Made by a program: the position numbers and the translations under genes
The notes under the pieces: generated by a model
Told to the model about the DNA's origin: nothing
The model's database searches: none
Seen by the model: only the letters and a program-made list of their open reading frames with translations
Assembly (NCBI GenBank): GCA_019722365.1
Contig: JADFUC010000395.1
Location: forward strand, 205,978 to 269,977
Length of the DNA: 64,000 nucleotides
Source of the DNA: Lithospermum erythrorhizon
Taxonomy: Eukaryota; Streptophyta; Magnoliopsida; Boraginales; Boraginaceae
Direction: 5' to 3'
Part shown: positions 11,420 to 22,707 of the stretch, piece after piece
How positions within the stretch are numbered: the stretch's first letter is position 1
Layout: each line of letters begins with the position of its first letter

Positions 11420-13190
11420 TCTAGATTTTACAGTTGATATTGATGGAACAAATTATATTCCTCATGAGTACGGCTAGTGTAGTAATATAGTGCTCGGTAA
11501 AGTCGAATCCACCGAGAGCGAGATCACTTAAGATTAATTGTAGCCGTTGAGAGAGAAATATGTGATTTGGGTTGATTAATTTAAAATAAATAAACTTAAA
11601 CTAATGCAATTAAAATGGATAAGCAATTACGGTATCGACTTACTTCTGTTAGTATTCTGCCCAATTAATAGATTTACTCCAGCAAGCTAGGGTCTAATTT
11701 CTCGTTAGTTCGATTATATCGTTCGAATTCGCGGAGTTCGCTTTGAATATTCTCGGTTAATTAATCTCCTATGTAAAATAGTGAAATTAATTAGCTAAAA
11801 CGAAGCGCCAATCTATTAAAACCAATTCATGTGTTGCGCACTTAGTACTCTTGACCAGCTAATTAACTAATCGAGTGATCTATTATGGAGTTCCTTTGGA
11901 CCCGAGGGTTCACATGTAATACTCGAGAGTTGATTCTCGTATAAAGAATTGGCGGATTCACAAAACAATCAAATCAAATTAAGTTCAATGAGTGTTAATA
12001 CTAGTGCAATTATAATAACTCCAAAATTCGGATAGAAAAATACTGTTTGTCAGTACATCAAAATCCCATTAATAATAAATTTAGCTACTACTCATACGTA
12101 ATAATTCACGACAATATTATTGAAAGTATAAATTAACTAAGAATGCGAATAAAAATAGAAATACTATCAATTTTCTTGACAAAGCGATCAAGAAAAGCTT
12201 GAGTATATAATTAAGCGCATTTGCCTTTGCGTGAAGAATAAAATAATGTCGAAAGTTGCTCTCACAGGTGGTTTATATAATAGGTTAACTCTAGGTATTT
12301 TATTCTACGGCAGGCTTTTGTATAAAGCTGGACCTCTCTTTTTTCTTTCCTTTTTCGGTGTTTTTTGTCCGCTCTTCCGGGAAAATTACATGACTCGGCC
12401 CGCAACTTCTCTTTTAGCCTTTCTGTCTAAATTAGCATATCTTTCCCAAATAATAATAAAAATACCGGAATCACATAATATATAATATTTGTCAATTAAA
12501 CAACCAAAACAACCAAATTATGAGTAATAAAGTACCCCAATCATCCACAAAACTGCAATAAATATTAAGCTAATCAAAACTCCCCGAAACTTGTAGCATT
12601 CACGTCACAGTAAAAACATTAAACACGTTTGTTGCAGAGTATATCTCGAGTCAACAGTTAGATTGCATAACACGTATTCAGGGGAACACGTTCACTTGAG
12701 ACTCGAGATCGAGACTTTAAATTAAGCACAAATCTTGTCAAACTTGACTAACACACGATCTTCGAATCCATTGATTCGAGCAATTCCACGGATGTGGATA
12801 GCACCCATTACTCGCATTCTTTCAACAATTGTATTTATAGGCTAGTGTTTACCCACCGCTCCCCGTTACAAGACACATTCTACCATAGGAAGCAGTTGCT
12901 CATGACAAAATTCAATCCATAAATGCGTACTGACTATAGCGACCGCCCAGGTGGGCCGTGAGTTGGGACCGTAAATTGACGCTGAATAATCGATGCGCTG
13001 ACGATGGATAGCGATAAAAATAACCCCGTTTAACATGATAAATAAAACAATACAACTTGTCCGTCGGTGAACTAACGGCTGTACAACAAGCGAAAGTAAT
13101 AATATAAATACAACATCAAAACGGGTTTCCACCTGACTCGAGGCGACAATAATTAATGCATGTGACAAAAACTCAAAGGAAGATAAAGTA
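11420..13190 (-). mobile_element. LTR-like non-coding block with minus-strand TATA box
   Basis: There is no gene. The word tgctcggtaaagtcgaatcc followed by accgag (about 11491-11516) resembles the tract common in plant LTR-element leaders (cgaa-cccacagag). A TATAAATA on the minus strand at 12832-12839 would drive transcription leftwards through it. No matching second LTR, primer site or pol domain was found. The identification rests on style only. Confidence 0.35.
12832..12839 (-). promoter_or_regulatory. TATA box, probably of an LTR
   Basis: TATAAATA on the minus strand is followed by a leader without ORF, consistent with a retroelement promoter in the surrounding LTR-like block. Confidence 0.4.
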
Positions 13191-13199
13191 AGATTGTTG

Positions 13200-14930
13200 A
13201 GGTCTTTAAGCCGCCCATCGCCCGCTCAGCAGGTATGCAACTACTCGGCCAATGCATCTCGGTCATCCCTTGTGAAGCTAGGCATAAAAACGCCCGCCCC
13301 GTAGGAAATAGAGTCGGCTAGAGCTGAGTGAATACAAATATCCTTACAAGCAGAGGATAATTCAAGTCCACACACCTATTTAAAGATTATATACCTCGAG
13401 AGTTATATTTTATATGCTACTCGCCTGAGATAAATCTTTCATAATGGCTTTTTCATAACGCGATAAACCAGCGCCCACGTCGGCAACTTACTCGCGATGC
13501 ACGGAATCACAAAGAGATATCTTTCTATTTGTTATCTACGAGAGTATGGTAATTTCAATATAATATACAAGCTCGAGCATTCTGCACAACTCAACATTTT
13601 ACAACTCGACCAATTTCTTTGGTTAAGCACGGAGAGGAAATCTTACTCCCGATTATAGTCATACGCCTCTTATGACATCGAATGATTTTATCGTCAAAAC
13701 CTCGAATCGTTTTATTATCTTAATACAATTGAGCAAGTATATCTTAAATAAAGAATAGCTTAAGTGCGAGGAATTATCTCTTAAATTATTCATTTAGTCT
13801 CACGAAACTTATCCACACCAGTAGTATCGGCGTGGTAGTTCGTCGCCAACTTATATCTTACCACGTTTGAATCAGCTATCCTTATATATAAAAATATCAT
13901 CAACATCGTCTATAGATTAGCATGAGCGTTGGTTTATAATTTTTATACCTAATGCCACCGTTCAAAGTTATCTCGGCCATTAACCAGCTTGACTTTTTCA
14001 CCTTAAAGGTTGTATAGCGATTAATACGACACAGGATCCCTGAGAAAAAATCGGATCATATTATCAATAATCAGCAGAAACCTAATTCGACATAATTTAA
14101 ATCAAGGCAACATCTAGTATAATCATTGCTGATATCCATAACCAATAAATAAGTCATAAAACGGATCATACAACTGACATAGCAAATTTAAACAATATGT
14201 CGAGATATAAACAAAGTACCGATAAAGGCGTATGTCATGGGGAATAAAATCATAGAGACTTCGACAACGGCTATAACTCTAGTCATCAAACCATACATCT
14301 ACCGTATCTCCGCAGGCCCCCTTTTGACCTCTAATGGGCATATGCCGATCCGTCTACTGCGGGGAATGAACCCGATCGTATAAACACCCATTTCTTATAC
14401 CGGAAGTATAAGGCCAACCCAGCGCTTATCTAGTAGTATAGGGCCCATACCTCTTAGTAGTATAAAGGCCACGGCGGCTTGATACATCTGACAAAGTTAT
14501 CATAGAGAGTCATACCGTTCTTATACGAGTATAAAGGTCGCGCGGCTTGATCTGTGAAGTGATCATAGAGACTTCATTACATTTCTTTATCACAGAAGTA
14601 TAGGCCAAACCCCGCTTATACGCTAAGTATAAGGCCACACCGGCAATCTCGCTCGACTAAAGTGATCATAGGGCATACGCTACACTAAGTATAAGGCCCA
14701 CAGGGCAATCTTGTATGACAAAGTGATCATAAAGACTAAATTACATTCTAGCATGCGAGTATAAGGCCAAGCCGTATTTATGCGCTAGAGTATAAGGCCA
14801 CACCGGCCGATGCACATAGCAAAGTGATCATAAAGACTGCGTTCAGCTCTTATGCAGTACAATGCACACGACAAAGTGATCATAAAGACTTCATTACCGC
14901 TCTTATACCCTGACCGCTTTCTTTTCCCGT
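13200..14930 (-). mobile_element. Partial gypsy LTR, minus orientation
   Basis: 14235-14930 aligns with 44440-44720 of the solo LTR further right: both read (in order) cgacaacggctataac / gcagcgactataacc, then accgtatctcc, then an array of ttata-c...gtataagg units. The left part shares the gaaatag-agtcggctagagctgagtgaat type words. The element is cut at about 14930, where a plus-oriented LTR begins. Confidence 0.6.
14385..14910. repeat. Hairpin minisatellite in the LTR, long-unit variant
   Basis: At least eight repeats of a short inverted pair (CTTATAC ... GTATAAGG) alternate with a longer spacer containing caaagtgatcatagagactt. Unit length is variable, about 35-75 bp. This is a longer-unit form of the array seen in the other LTR copies. 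Confidence 0.8.
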
Positions 14931-14934
14931 TTAG

Positions 14935-17300
14935 CGGGGCCCCTAAGAAGAAAAAAAAAATTTCTCCATTTCTTCCTCTTCGCTTTTGTTGCTTAAGGAC
15001 TAAAAGTTGATTGATTAGTTTTACACTGCGTCATACTTACATTTAAAGTGAGAAGCTTGTAACTTTTTGTATTTTTTTTTTATAAGTTATGAAAGTTTGA
15101 CTTTTTGTTGACTATTATGAACTTGAGTTGACCTTGAGTTTGAGACTTTAAAATAATGTATAGATAAATCTAAGCGCAAAGTTTATGTGGTTAGAAGTTA
15201 TAATAATTGATTTTTGGGGTTGAAATGTGTTGAATGTTGTTAGTTGACTTTTAGGTTGACTATTTTCAAATCCACATAAATTCCCCAAAGTTTATTGTGG
15301 CCTTAATATAGTTGTTTTGGAGTAAAATGATTTATTTTTATGTTGTGGAAGGAATTATGTTGAAATGAATTTGTGTTAATTGAGTAGTATTTGGATTTTG
15401 GAATAAAGGTTGTTAGAAATGGGTAAATTAGTTTGGGGAAATTGATTTTTGGATTGATTAGAAATTATTTAAAGTGTTAGTGAGGGTGTGGGGTGGGGGC
15501 CGATCATGGTGGGGTGGTTGAAATTTTGTTGTTTTATTAGTTGTTTAAGCATGCTTAATGTCGTTCGCTAAAGTTGACATATTGGCAATTAAAATGCGTA
15601 GAAAGGATTAGAAGAGTTGAACTAAAATGTGTTAAAAGGTTAAGTTAAAACTTTAGGTTGAGTAGTTGTTAACCTAAGCCTCTAAAATGGAATTGTTTAA
15701 GTGAACGCTAAAATGGGTTGAAATAATAGTAAATAGTAATTGTATTTTTCGGGTGTTTGTGGTTAGGCGTGGAGCGTGGGAAAAGGAGCGTGGATTATTA
15801 GGTAAGGCGTTTAATATTGTTAGTCAAGGTGAGTATTTATCTCACGGGTGTAGATTTGTTTACTTTTTCGTGAATGTGTTGAATTTCTTTGTTAGTGTAA
15901 GCATGTTTATCATATATTTTTGTGTTGATTGTTTGAGTATGATTAGTTGGTTGAGTAGTTGGAGTTGTGTGTGGTGTTTTTGTTGGGATTTATAGAGCGC
16001 TTTGAGTTAAGGTTGAGTTGAATTAGGATGGAGTTGTTTTCGAGTGTTTGGTCATTTTGGATTGTCGAATTATTGTTTTTGTTGGTTGGAGTGGCATAAG
16101 ATGGATTGTTTGGGGTTGTTGATGTATGCTAGGATTGTATTATCCATTATTACCTCGTGCCGGTATGAGTGTGTTGTATTGCCTCGTGGCGCTTCGTTAC
16201 GAGTGTGTTATTTAACCTTAATAGAGCGGACATAAGTTTCTTCTAAATGTTGAGGTTGATTATATGCAGCGTTAGTTGTTGAAGTCGGGATTTATGTTGA
16301 GTTGATTGAGCTGTTTAGTTGTGGGTTGAGTAGTACTAGTGTTGTTGGCAGAGTTGTGGAGTTGGATGGTCTAGTTGTTTAGTCGTGAGGTGTTACATTG
16401 TTGGTTGATAGAGTAGAGTTGTGGCCTTAATTGGGTATTGTTGTTGCTGATTTCTTGAAGTGCATGATTATCATTGTTGGATATCCTTTACTAGAATGTG
16501 TATGTTTAGTTGATGGGCCTATGAATTTATGACCATAGTAATGTAAATCTTGATATATCTTTATGATCTGAAACATGAAGAATGAACTCGCTAATGATAT
16601 TTTCTTTTATTATGGCTTTGAGTTGTGTAGTATTCTGCAATATCTATCTATTTACACGAATTTAACTACTCTTATATTACTATTCTGGCGTGGGTGTGAG
16701 CTAATTTCGCTCCCAGAGATAAATATTCACTAAGGCAGCGGTACCTGACCTATTCACTTTGGGCGGCATTTCATTTGTGCTAGGTTGACAGGTGGTGCTT
16801 CAACATTTCGGGGTCGTTCGGTGATTGCGACTTAGTGCCTTGGTGAGCGACGGGTGGCAGTTGATCCTCACAGTCTTGTGGTTTTGTTTGTAGTCGGATT
16901 TATCTATTGTTGTCATTTCGATTTCCTCGGACTGTATTGTTGTTGACATTTTGTACTTTGATAGAATGTTGTATTCAGGTTGTGTTGTGTGGTTAGGAAA
17001 TACCCACGATAGATCATTTTTCTTTAAAAGCTGTTCTTTCATATGTATATTTTTATTGGTTTATTTAAGAGCAGTGGGTCTTTAAATTTAGTACGTCCGT
17101 CGATTTGGTGACTGCGTTGTCAGTTTGAGCGACTCTACCTTCGAGGCGGCCGACACGAAATTATTACAATTTTGGAAGTATCGGAGCATAGGTTCAGTTT
17201 TGGTTGTACGTATTGTTATATGCCTATCCCAGATTGTTTTCGCTTTGAGTTGTTTTAGTTGAGTCTTTTCTCGGAGGGTTTGAGTATTTTCTTTCATTTT
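14935..17300 (+). mobile_element. Gypsy LTR in plus orientation, upstream of gag
   Basis: In order this shows the reverse complement of marks found in the minus-oriented LTRs: a pyrimidine-rich leader (tttctccatttcttcctctt, about 14961-14980), the agttgactttttgttgac stretch (about 15090), a CG-rich centre, and gggcggcatttcatttgtgc (about 16763). A clean TG...CA end and a primer site could not be placed. The gag remnant at 17319 follows in the same orientation, so this is the 5' part of one element. Confidence 0.55.
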
Positions 17301-17318
17301 TTCCCCAAAGCGTGAGGG

Positions 17319-17686
17319 ATGCCAGCGATGGTAGACACGCGTGGGGCGACTACGTACCATGAAGGGGTGCTCGAGGTAGACCAGTCTTTGGAGGTAAAGT
17401 CGGAGGAGGTGGTGGAGCGTCTTTGGTAGAGGTGTAGGCGAGGATGAGCCCAGTGGGGGAGCGGAAGGGTTCGGAGTACATCCGAGATTCCCCGATTGAT
17501 CTATTCTTTGAGAATGAGGTAGAGGTTGGACAGATTCCGGTACATGCTCAGGTAGTAGCACCGCAGGAGGTTGAGTTTCAGAGCAGGCTCTTTGACCGTT
17601 TTCTGAAGAGAGATCCGCCGAAGTTCTTTGGAGTTGGTACCCCGATTGAGGCGATTAGGTTCATCGAGACATGGAGATATATTTGA
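17319..17686 (+). pseudogene. Gag N-terminal fragment of a Ty3/gypsy element
   Basis: The ATG at 17319 opens a frame (MPAMVDTRGATTYHEG...) that meets a stop near 17430 and continues in another frame from 17444. That second part carries SRLFDRFLKRDPPKFFGVGTP followed by EAIRFIET, matching the start of Retrotrans_gag (FLxLxPPxFxGxxDPxxAexWL). The same FDRFLKRDPP core occurs on the minus strand in the elements at 20-27 kb and 55-64 kb, so all belong to one lineage. The frame ends at TGA 17684-17686, where unrelated AT-rich DNA begins; the remaining gag and pol are missing. Confidence 0.75.
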
Positions 17687-17716
17687 GCCGATGGGCATAA
17701 GGGCAGTAGAAATTGT

Positions 17717-18500
17717 ACTAAATAATTAATATATTTTGTTTGAGTAATTAATTTGTGAAATTATTTTTGCTAGGTAATTATGAGAATATGCAATTATAAA
17801 TCGAGCACGTGGAATATTGTCTTGATTAAGCAATTGGACACGTCGTGCGCTTTTTCGGTAAAGAAACCAGTGTATAATAAATACTTCGGTTGTGCATTCC
17901 GGCCTGTACTCCACACCATGGACGTATTTTTTATATTTTTTAATTATTATCTTAATTTTAATGAATTATAATATTTTTATTAGTTTTTATATTAGTTTTT
18001 TCTTGTTTATCTTTGAAGATAATAATGTTAAATTGAATATTATATTTTGTCAAATTTTAATATTTATAATGTTAAAGTAATGTTCGTCATATTTGGAATC
18101 TTATATATTGAGTTAGTTTTCATGAATTTCAGTATTTATGTACATTTGTGATGTTAATTGTTTTTCATTTTACAAACATTAATTAGTTAAATTATTATTC
18201 TAAATAATTAACATATTTTGTTTGAGTAATTAATTTGTTAAATTATTTGTGTTGGGTAATTATTATAATACGCAATTATAAATCGAGCAGGTGGAATATC
18301 TTATTTGGTTAAACGATTGATTGTGGCGTGTACGCTCGTTAAAGAAACGTGTATAATAAATACTCAAATTGTGCACTCCGGTGTGTACTCCACACACTGA
18401 GCGTATTTTTTGTATTTTCAAATTATTATCTTAATTTTTAATAATTATAATATTTTTTTATTAGATTATTTTTTATATTTTCAAATTATTAATATAATTT
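17717..18500. repeat. 482-bp tandem duplication, second copy partial
   Basis: Unit 1 starts ctaaataattaatatatttt at 17718 and unit 2 starts ctaaataattaacatatttt at 18200. Shared inner marks include gcaattataaatcgagca, gtataataaatact and a tgtactccacac motif followed by cgtatttttt. The copies differ by point changes and short indels. There is no coding content. Confidence 0.88.
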
Positions 18501-18529
18501 TTATTGTTTTTCTTTTTGAAGATTGTAGC

Positions 18530-19900
18530 GCATGAAATAACCTGTTACGTTTAAACCTTTAAAAATATATTAAATATATCGTTTGGTGGTGGGACAGGAG
18601 ATAGTATAAATACTTTCGGAATAAAATAGATATACCAAGACGAGTATTAAATGAGTGAAAATGCTTTTCTTACGGATAATAATATATTTAGGATCATTTT
18701 CATTAAATTTAATGACAAAACATGGAGAAATAATAAACACCGCCTACTTGAGGCCTAACTTTTTACTCATATATATCCACTTTAAGCAAAATATCTTCCC
18801 GTCCTTATCTTGCTTTCTCATAACTTGGCAAAATTATCCGCCGTCATCTCCGCGTTTCATTTTTTACTTTTTCTGAAGATTCTCTTCTTAGATTCAAGCT
18901 TTAAGTGTTCCCTCTTATCATCCTAAGAACCTAAAGATTTATATGATAAAACTCTTAAGCTCTTCCTTTAAATGTCTTAGAGCGTCTAGATGATATGTTA
19001 TATTCCCTTTTTATAATTTGAAAAGTTAGCAAAAATAAATATTATATTAAAGATTAAATCTTTATGTTGTTTATGGTAGATTTAGAACCATATTTTGTTA
19101 TGACCGACATATTGGAACATTTCTAGGAGTATATTATTGAGAGATAACTATATTATATATCGGTTTGATTTTATTCCTATTTAATCTCAGTTTTTATATA
19201 AGAAATAGGAAATAAATAGTAATATGTTCCAAAAATTATAAAATTATATTTTTAAGTAAGTGTTGTCATATGGAGTTGACCTATGTAAGAAGGTTTTTAT
19301 TTAAAGGATTGTTTGTATTTATTATAAAATTTTGGAAGTTAAATGGTAGAAATGATATACAAATGGAAACAAATAAATTTTGAAAATTCTAAAGTTGACT
19401 TGATATTTATTTTGAATTATGAGATCTAGAATAATAATAATCGGGATTTAAATGGAGAAAAAATATATTTTTATGCTATAAAAATACTCGGGCAGTTTTG
19501 TTGGACCATTTTACTACATTTTGAACTAGGATCATTATACCGGGATTGTTAGATTATATTTGATCTTTATTTGAGATTTAATAGATGTAAAGGGAGCTTA
19601 TTGAGAGAAATGACCAACAATGTATATAATTGCTTTGGATAGGGTTGAGCACGGACCTATGCGTGGACTACTAGAGATATTTTAGTTTTTAACAAAGTGA
19701 GTACAAAATACGATGGGAACCTTTCATATATATTATGGTTATATATTTGGCATGTATTTTTCATGTGGTTATATTGGAATGTATATTGAGTTATGAGATT
19801 GTTGTAGTTGTTATGATTATACTACGATTGTTGTGTGATTGTGTTGCGTAATGGTTGTGTGTGTTTGTGGTTGGTGTGTGTATTTTTTGCGGGGTTGATT
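18530..19900. other. AT-rich intergenic DNA, no gene seen
   Basis: Short open frames (for example 18655-18876) lack start context, homology or splice support. Nothing specific was recognised. Confidence 0.5.
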
Positions 19901-19909
19901 TGGATGAAA

Positions 19910-20064
19910 TGACATATATATACATTGAGGGGAGTAGCCTCGTCCACAGGAGATTTAAGTGTGATATGCATATTGAGGGGGTAGTCCCGAGATGTTTCGA
20001 GAGGTTTGGTGTGATATGCATATTGAGGGGGTAGTCTCGGTCAGGAGGATTGTGATGTATATAT
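19910..20064. repeat. ~50-bp tandem repeat interrupted by a gypsy insertion
   Basis: The word gatatgcatattgagggggt recurs at 19963 and 20013, with weaker flanking units at about 19910 and 20052. The period is about 48-50 bp. The gypsy element at 20065 interrupts the last unit. Confidence 0.85.
20060..20064. repeat. Target site duplication TATAT, left
   Basis: Five bases before the TG of the LTR; identical to 27577-27581. Confidence 0.8.
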
Positions 20065-22692
20065 TGTAACGACCCGCCCAGTCGGCCGCCACAGTGAGAA
20101 TCATCATGTCCGAGACACGAGTCACGAGCCGATGGGCGGCTAGGTTTAAAACTGCCATTTCAACCAAAAAATTTATTTCCTTTTGTATTCTCAAAAGCAA
20201 TGCCGTTTTAACATTTTACAAATCCATTAAAGGTCATGCTCAACCAAGCTAACACCATATATACAACATATCCTAGATAAATAGTAATGCCAGCCCAGGC
20301 TGAAAGAAGTAAGTACGTACTCGAGAATACAAGAAAGTGAAGCGCCGACAAGGCTAAAGAAGTTTGAAATAAAGTACAACACTCAAAAACATTTGACAAC
20401 GCATCAAAATCGGTGACGAGGATCTACGCCACCCGATCTTTTGCAGCTTTCCGGGAGCAAACTCTCCAACTGACCTCGGCTCAGTGCCGATCTATCGATA
20501 AAGCCTGAATGAAATGCAGCTAAGCGTAAAGGGGTATGCGCCCACGAGAAGCTTAGTGAGGCGTAACGAGTGAAGGAAAAACTTAAACCGTACGCCCGCG
20601 ACACAACAAATTAACATAGGAGTCAAATGCAGTACATATAGAGATATATAACCCCGGGACTACTGGCCGGGCCATATTTATACTTACAAAGAAAATTCAT
20701 TACATGACATAATAACGTAGAATATAGGGTCTCGATAATGAATACAACTTCGGCTGAATAAAAATACTTTTCAAACCACATGAAATTAGATCACGAGGGC
20801 AAAGCCAAAACTATCTTTCTGTCAGCAATCGCGCTCTTGTCCAACTAGATACCCATCCAGTTAATCACGATGCATAAAGAACCGACCGCCCGATCTGGCT
20901 CTTATGCGAAGTATAAAGGCGATAACCAATGCTCTTTATACGGTATAAAGGCGATAAACAACGCTCTTATACCCGCGTATAAGGCGATACCGCAACGCTC
21001 TTTATACCGGCGTATAAGGCGTCACCTGGCAACTCTTATACCGTATAAAACGTCTGGCAGCTCTTGCTCACCGGCGTATAAAGGTAGATAAACAAAACTC
21101 TTTATCTGGCATTATAAAGGCTGATAAACAACGCTCTTAAAGAGCCACAACCCGTAACTTATCCTAATTCTAGAATTCGTATCCTAATACTTAAAATTAA
21201 GCCTCGAACACGTATAACTACAGCCATCTGCCATGACAACCAGCTTTTCTGACACCCAGCCAGTAGTAATTCAAAGCAGATAAAATGTCTCCTGATAGCC
21301 AGGTTCGATCATAAGCGCCCGGCGGACCATAGAAATACGAAATGCCGACCGAGGCCAATCGATCACAGTACTGGTGCATGCTTGAGCTTGCGTAAGTCGA
21401 GCGAGCTACTCTTTCATCTGATGCTTGATGCAGCGTAATACTATCCATATATGTAATATCATGGCTCATATAATTGCAAGATTAACATATCTGACATTCT
21501 CACACAATGCACACCTGACATTTAGGAATAACGCATACAATATTCCTCACGTAATCATGGCTCGCCTGTAACTTTAGAAGAGCAATATCCACCCGTGAGT
21601 TAGAAATGCTTTCACCTCTACTTGCTTGCTCATGAAAAGTCCTCAGAGAGCGATGAAATTTCTATGACACCGGAGAAAGTATACTCGGGGAACTAATACC
21701 AAGAATTACGTTTCTAGAATAAACATTACCAACTCTATTCGAATGATTTCTAAGCGGGCTAACATGGCGGGTAAACTATCGAATTATAATCCCGTCAGAG
21801 ATAACTGACAAATCGATCGCCGCTAAAATTCCATCTTATTACTTTATGCATTTACAAATCGACTTATAAGCCATTCTAGTTAATCAAGCAATTCCCTATT
21901 GCTGTCCCATACTCCGAAGATATGAATTATATCTCATTTGAAAATATTACTTTTTGACCTAAGCATCTTTAATCAATTTTAAATTACCGATTTGACACCG
22001 CAGTAAGCTCACCGATAAGGTGCCAAATTAAACTCCTACACATTTTAAAGTCTTATAAAATTATCACCCCAAAGTCAACGAAACCTAGAAAAGTCAACTC
22101 GACCATAACATCCTCAAGCGACCTCTAAATCATGAATTCATCACTTATATACATCATAGAACTTCGCCCAACCAACTAAGATTCATCATAAAATTGAATT
22201 ATGGAAAAGAGTGAACTAAATGTCAACTATTTGAAAACCCAAGAAATATCTCGAAAGACTTGAACTTTCATACCTAACTTTCGAAGAAGGATGGGGAAAA
22301 CGATATTACATAAACGATCTTGAGTTTGGCGACAATGTGAAGAGAAATGGAAGAAAAATTTTTCAAAGGGGAGGGGTGTAAAATCTCAGCCAAAGCTAAG
22401 ATGGAGGAAGATATTTTGTGTTTTGGTTTATTTGATAAGGATGAAGGTGATAACTTAGCCACCCAAGTCACGAAAAAAACGTAGCGGAGTTCGTGCGAAA
22501 TCATGCGAATCATCGAGCGACTTAACGATCAACAACTCGAGATTATCCTCGTATTACTACCCAACTTATAAATGTATCACGGCTCAAATAATCACAAAAT
22601 AATATTGTGCTCGAAATTATTTATACTATCACGGGTCCCTTTGTGACCAAAAATTTTAATTTTTTTTTTTTTCAACGTGTAGATTTACTACA
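20065..22692 (-). repeat. 3' LTR of the first gypsy element
   Basis: 2628 bp, aligning end to end with 24916-27576. The order of landmarks is the same: TGTAACGACCC end, cgagtcacgagccgatg, ttgacaacgcatc, aagcttagtgaggcgtaac, hairpin minisatellite (20899-21145), aaagtcaactcgaccataac, a ggatgaaggtgataac leader block, and the ...ACTACA end. Confidence 0.9.
20899..21145. repeat. Hairpin minisatellite in LTR (copy 1)
   Basis: About seven units of roughly 33 bp of the type CTTATACCGGCGTATAAAGG plus cgataaacaacg. Each unit carries the inverted pair TTATAC/GTATAA around a short CG loop. Confidence 0.9.
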
Positions 22693-22707
22693 ATCTACCC
22701 GCCCCTA
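22693..22707 (-). other. Polypurine tract
   Basis: On the minus strand the interior ends with taggggcgggtagat directly before the 3' LTR. A purine run at this place is the usual plus-strand primer of LTR elements. Confidence 0.7.

Noticed and set aside
12866..13168. 100-codon minus-strand ORF
   Set aside because: Lies at the edge of LTR-like sequence, has no motif, and overlaps no supported gene.
17501..17698. Minus-strand ORF
   Set aside because: Shadow of the plus-strand gag fragment, which has a clear family match.
20899..21145. CRISPR-like array of palindromic repeats
   Set aside because: Regular palindromic units superficially resemble one, but the host is a plant, the spacers are not unique and the array is repeated in each LTR.
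22274..22513. Open frame in the LTR leader, similar to those at 27149-27352 and 63654-63926
   Set aside because: The frames share start and end words (KHKISSSIL, YVISFSPSFFE) but are frameshifted against each other in the middle. The conservation is of DNA in an LTR leader, not of a protein.
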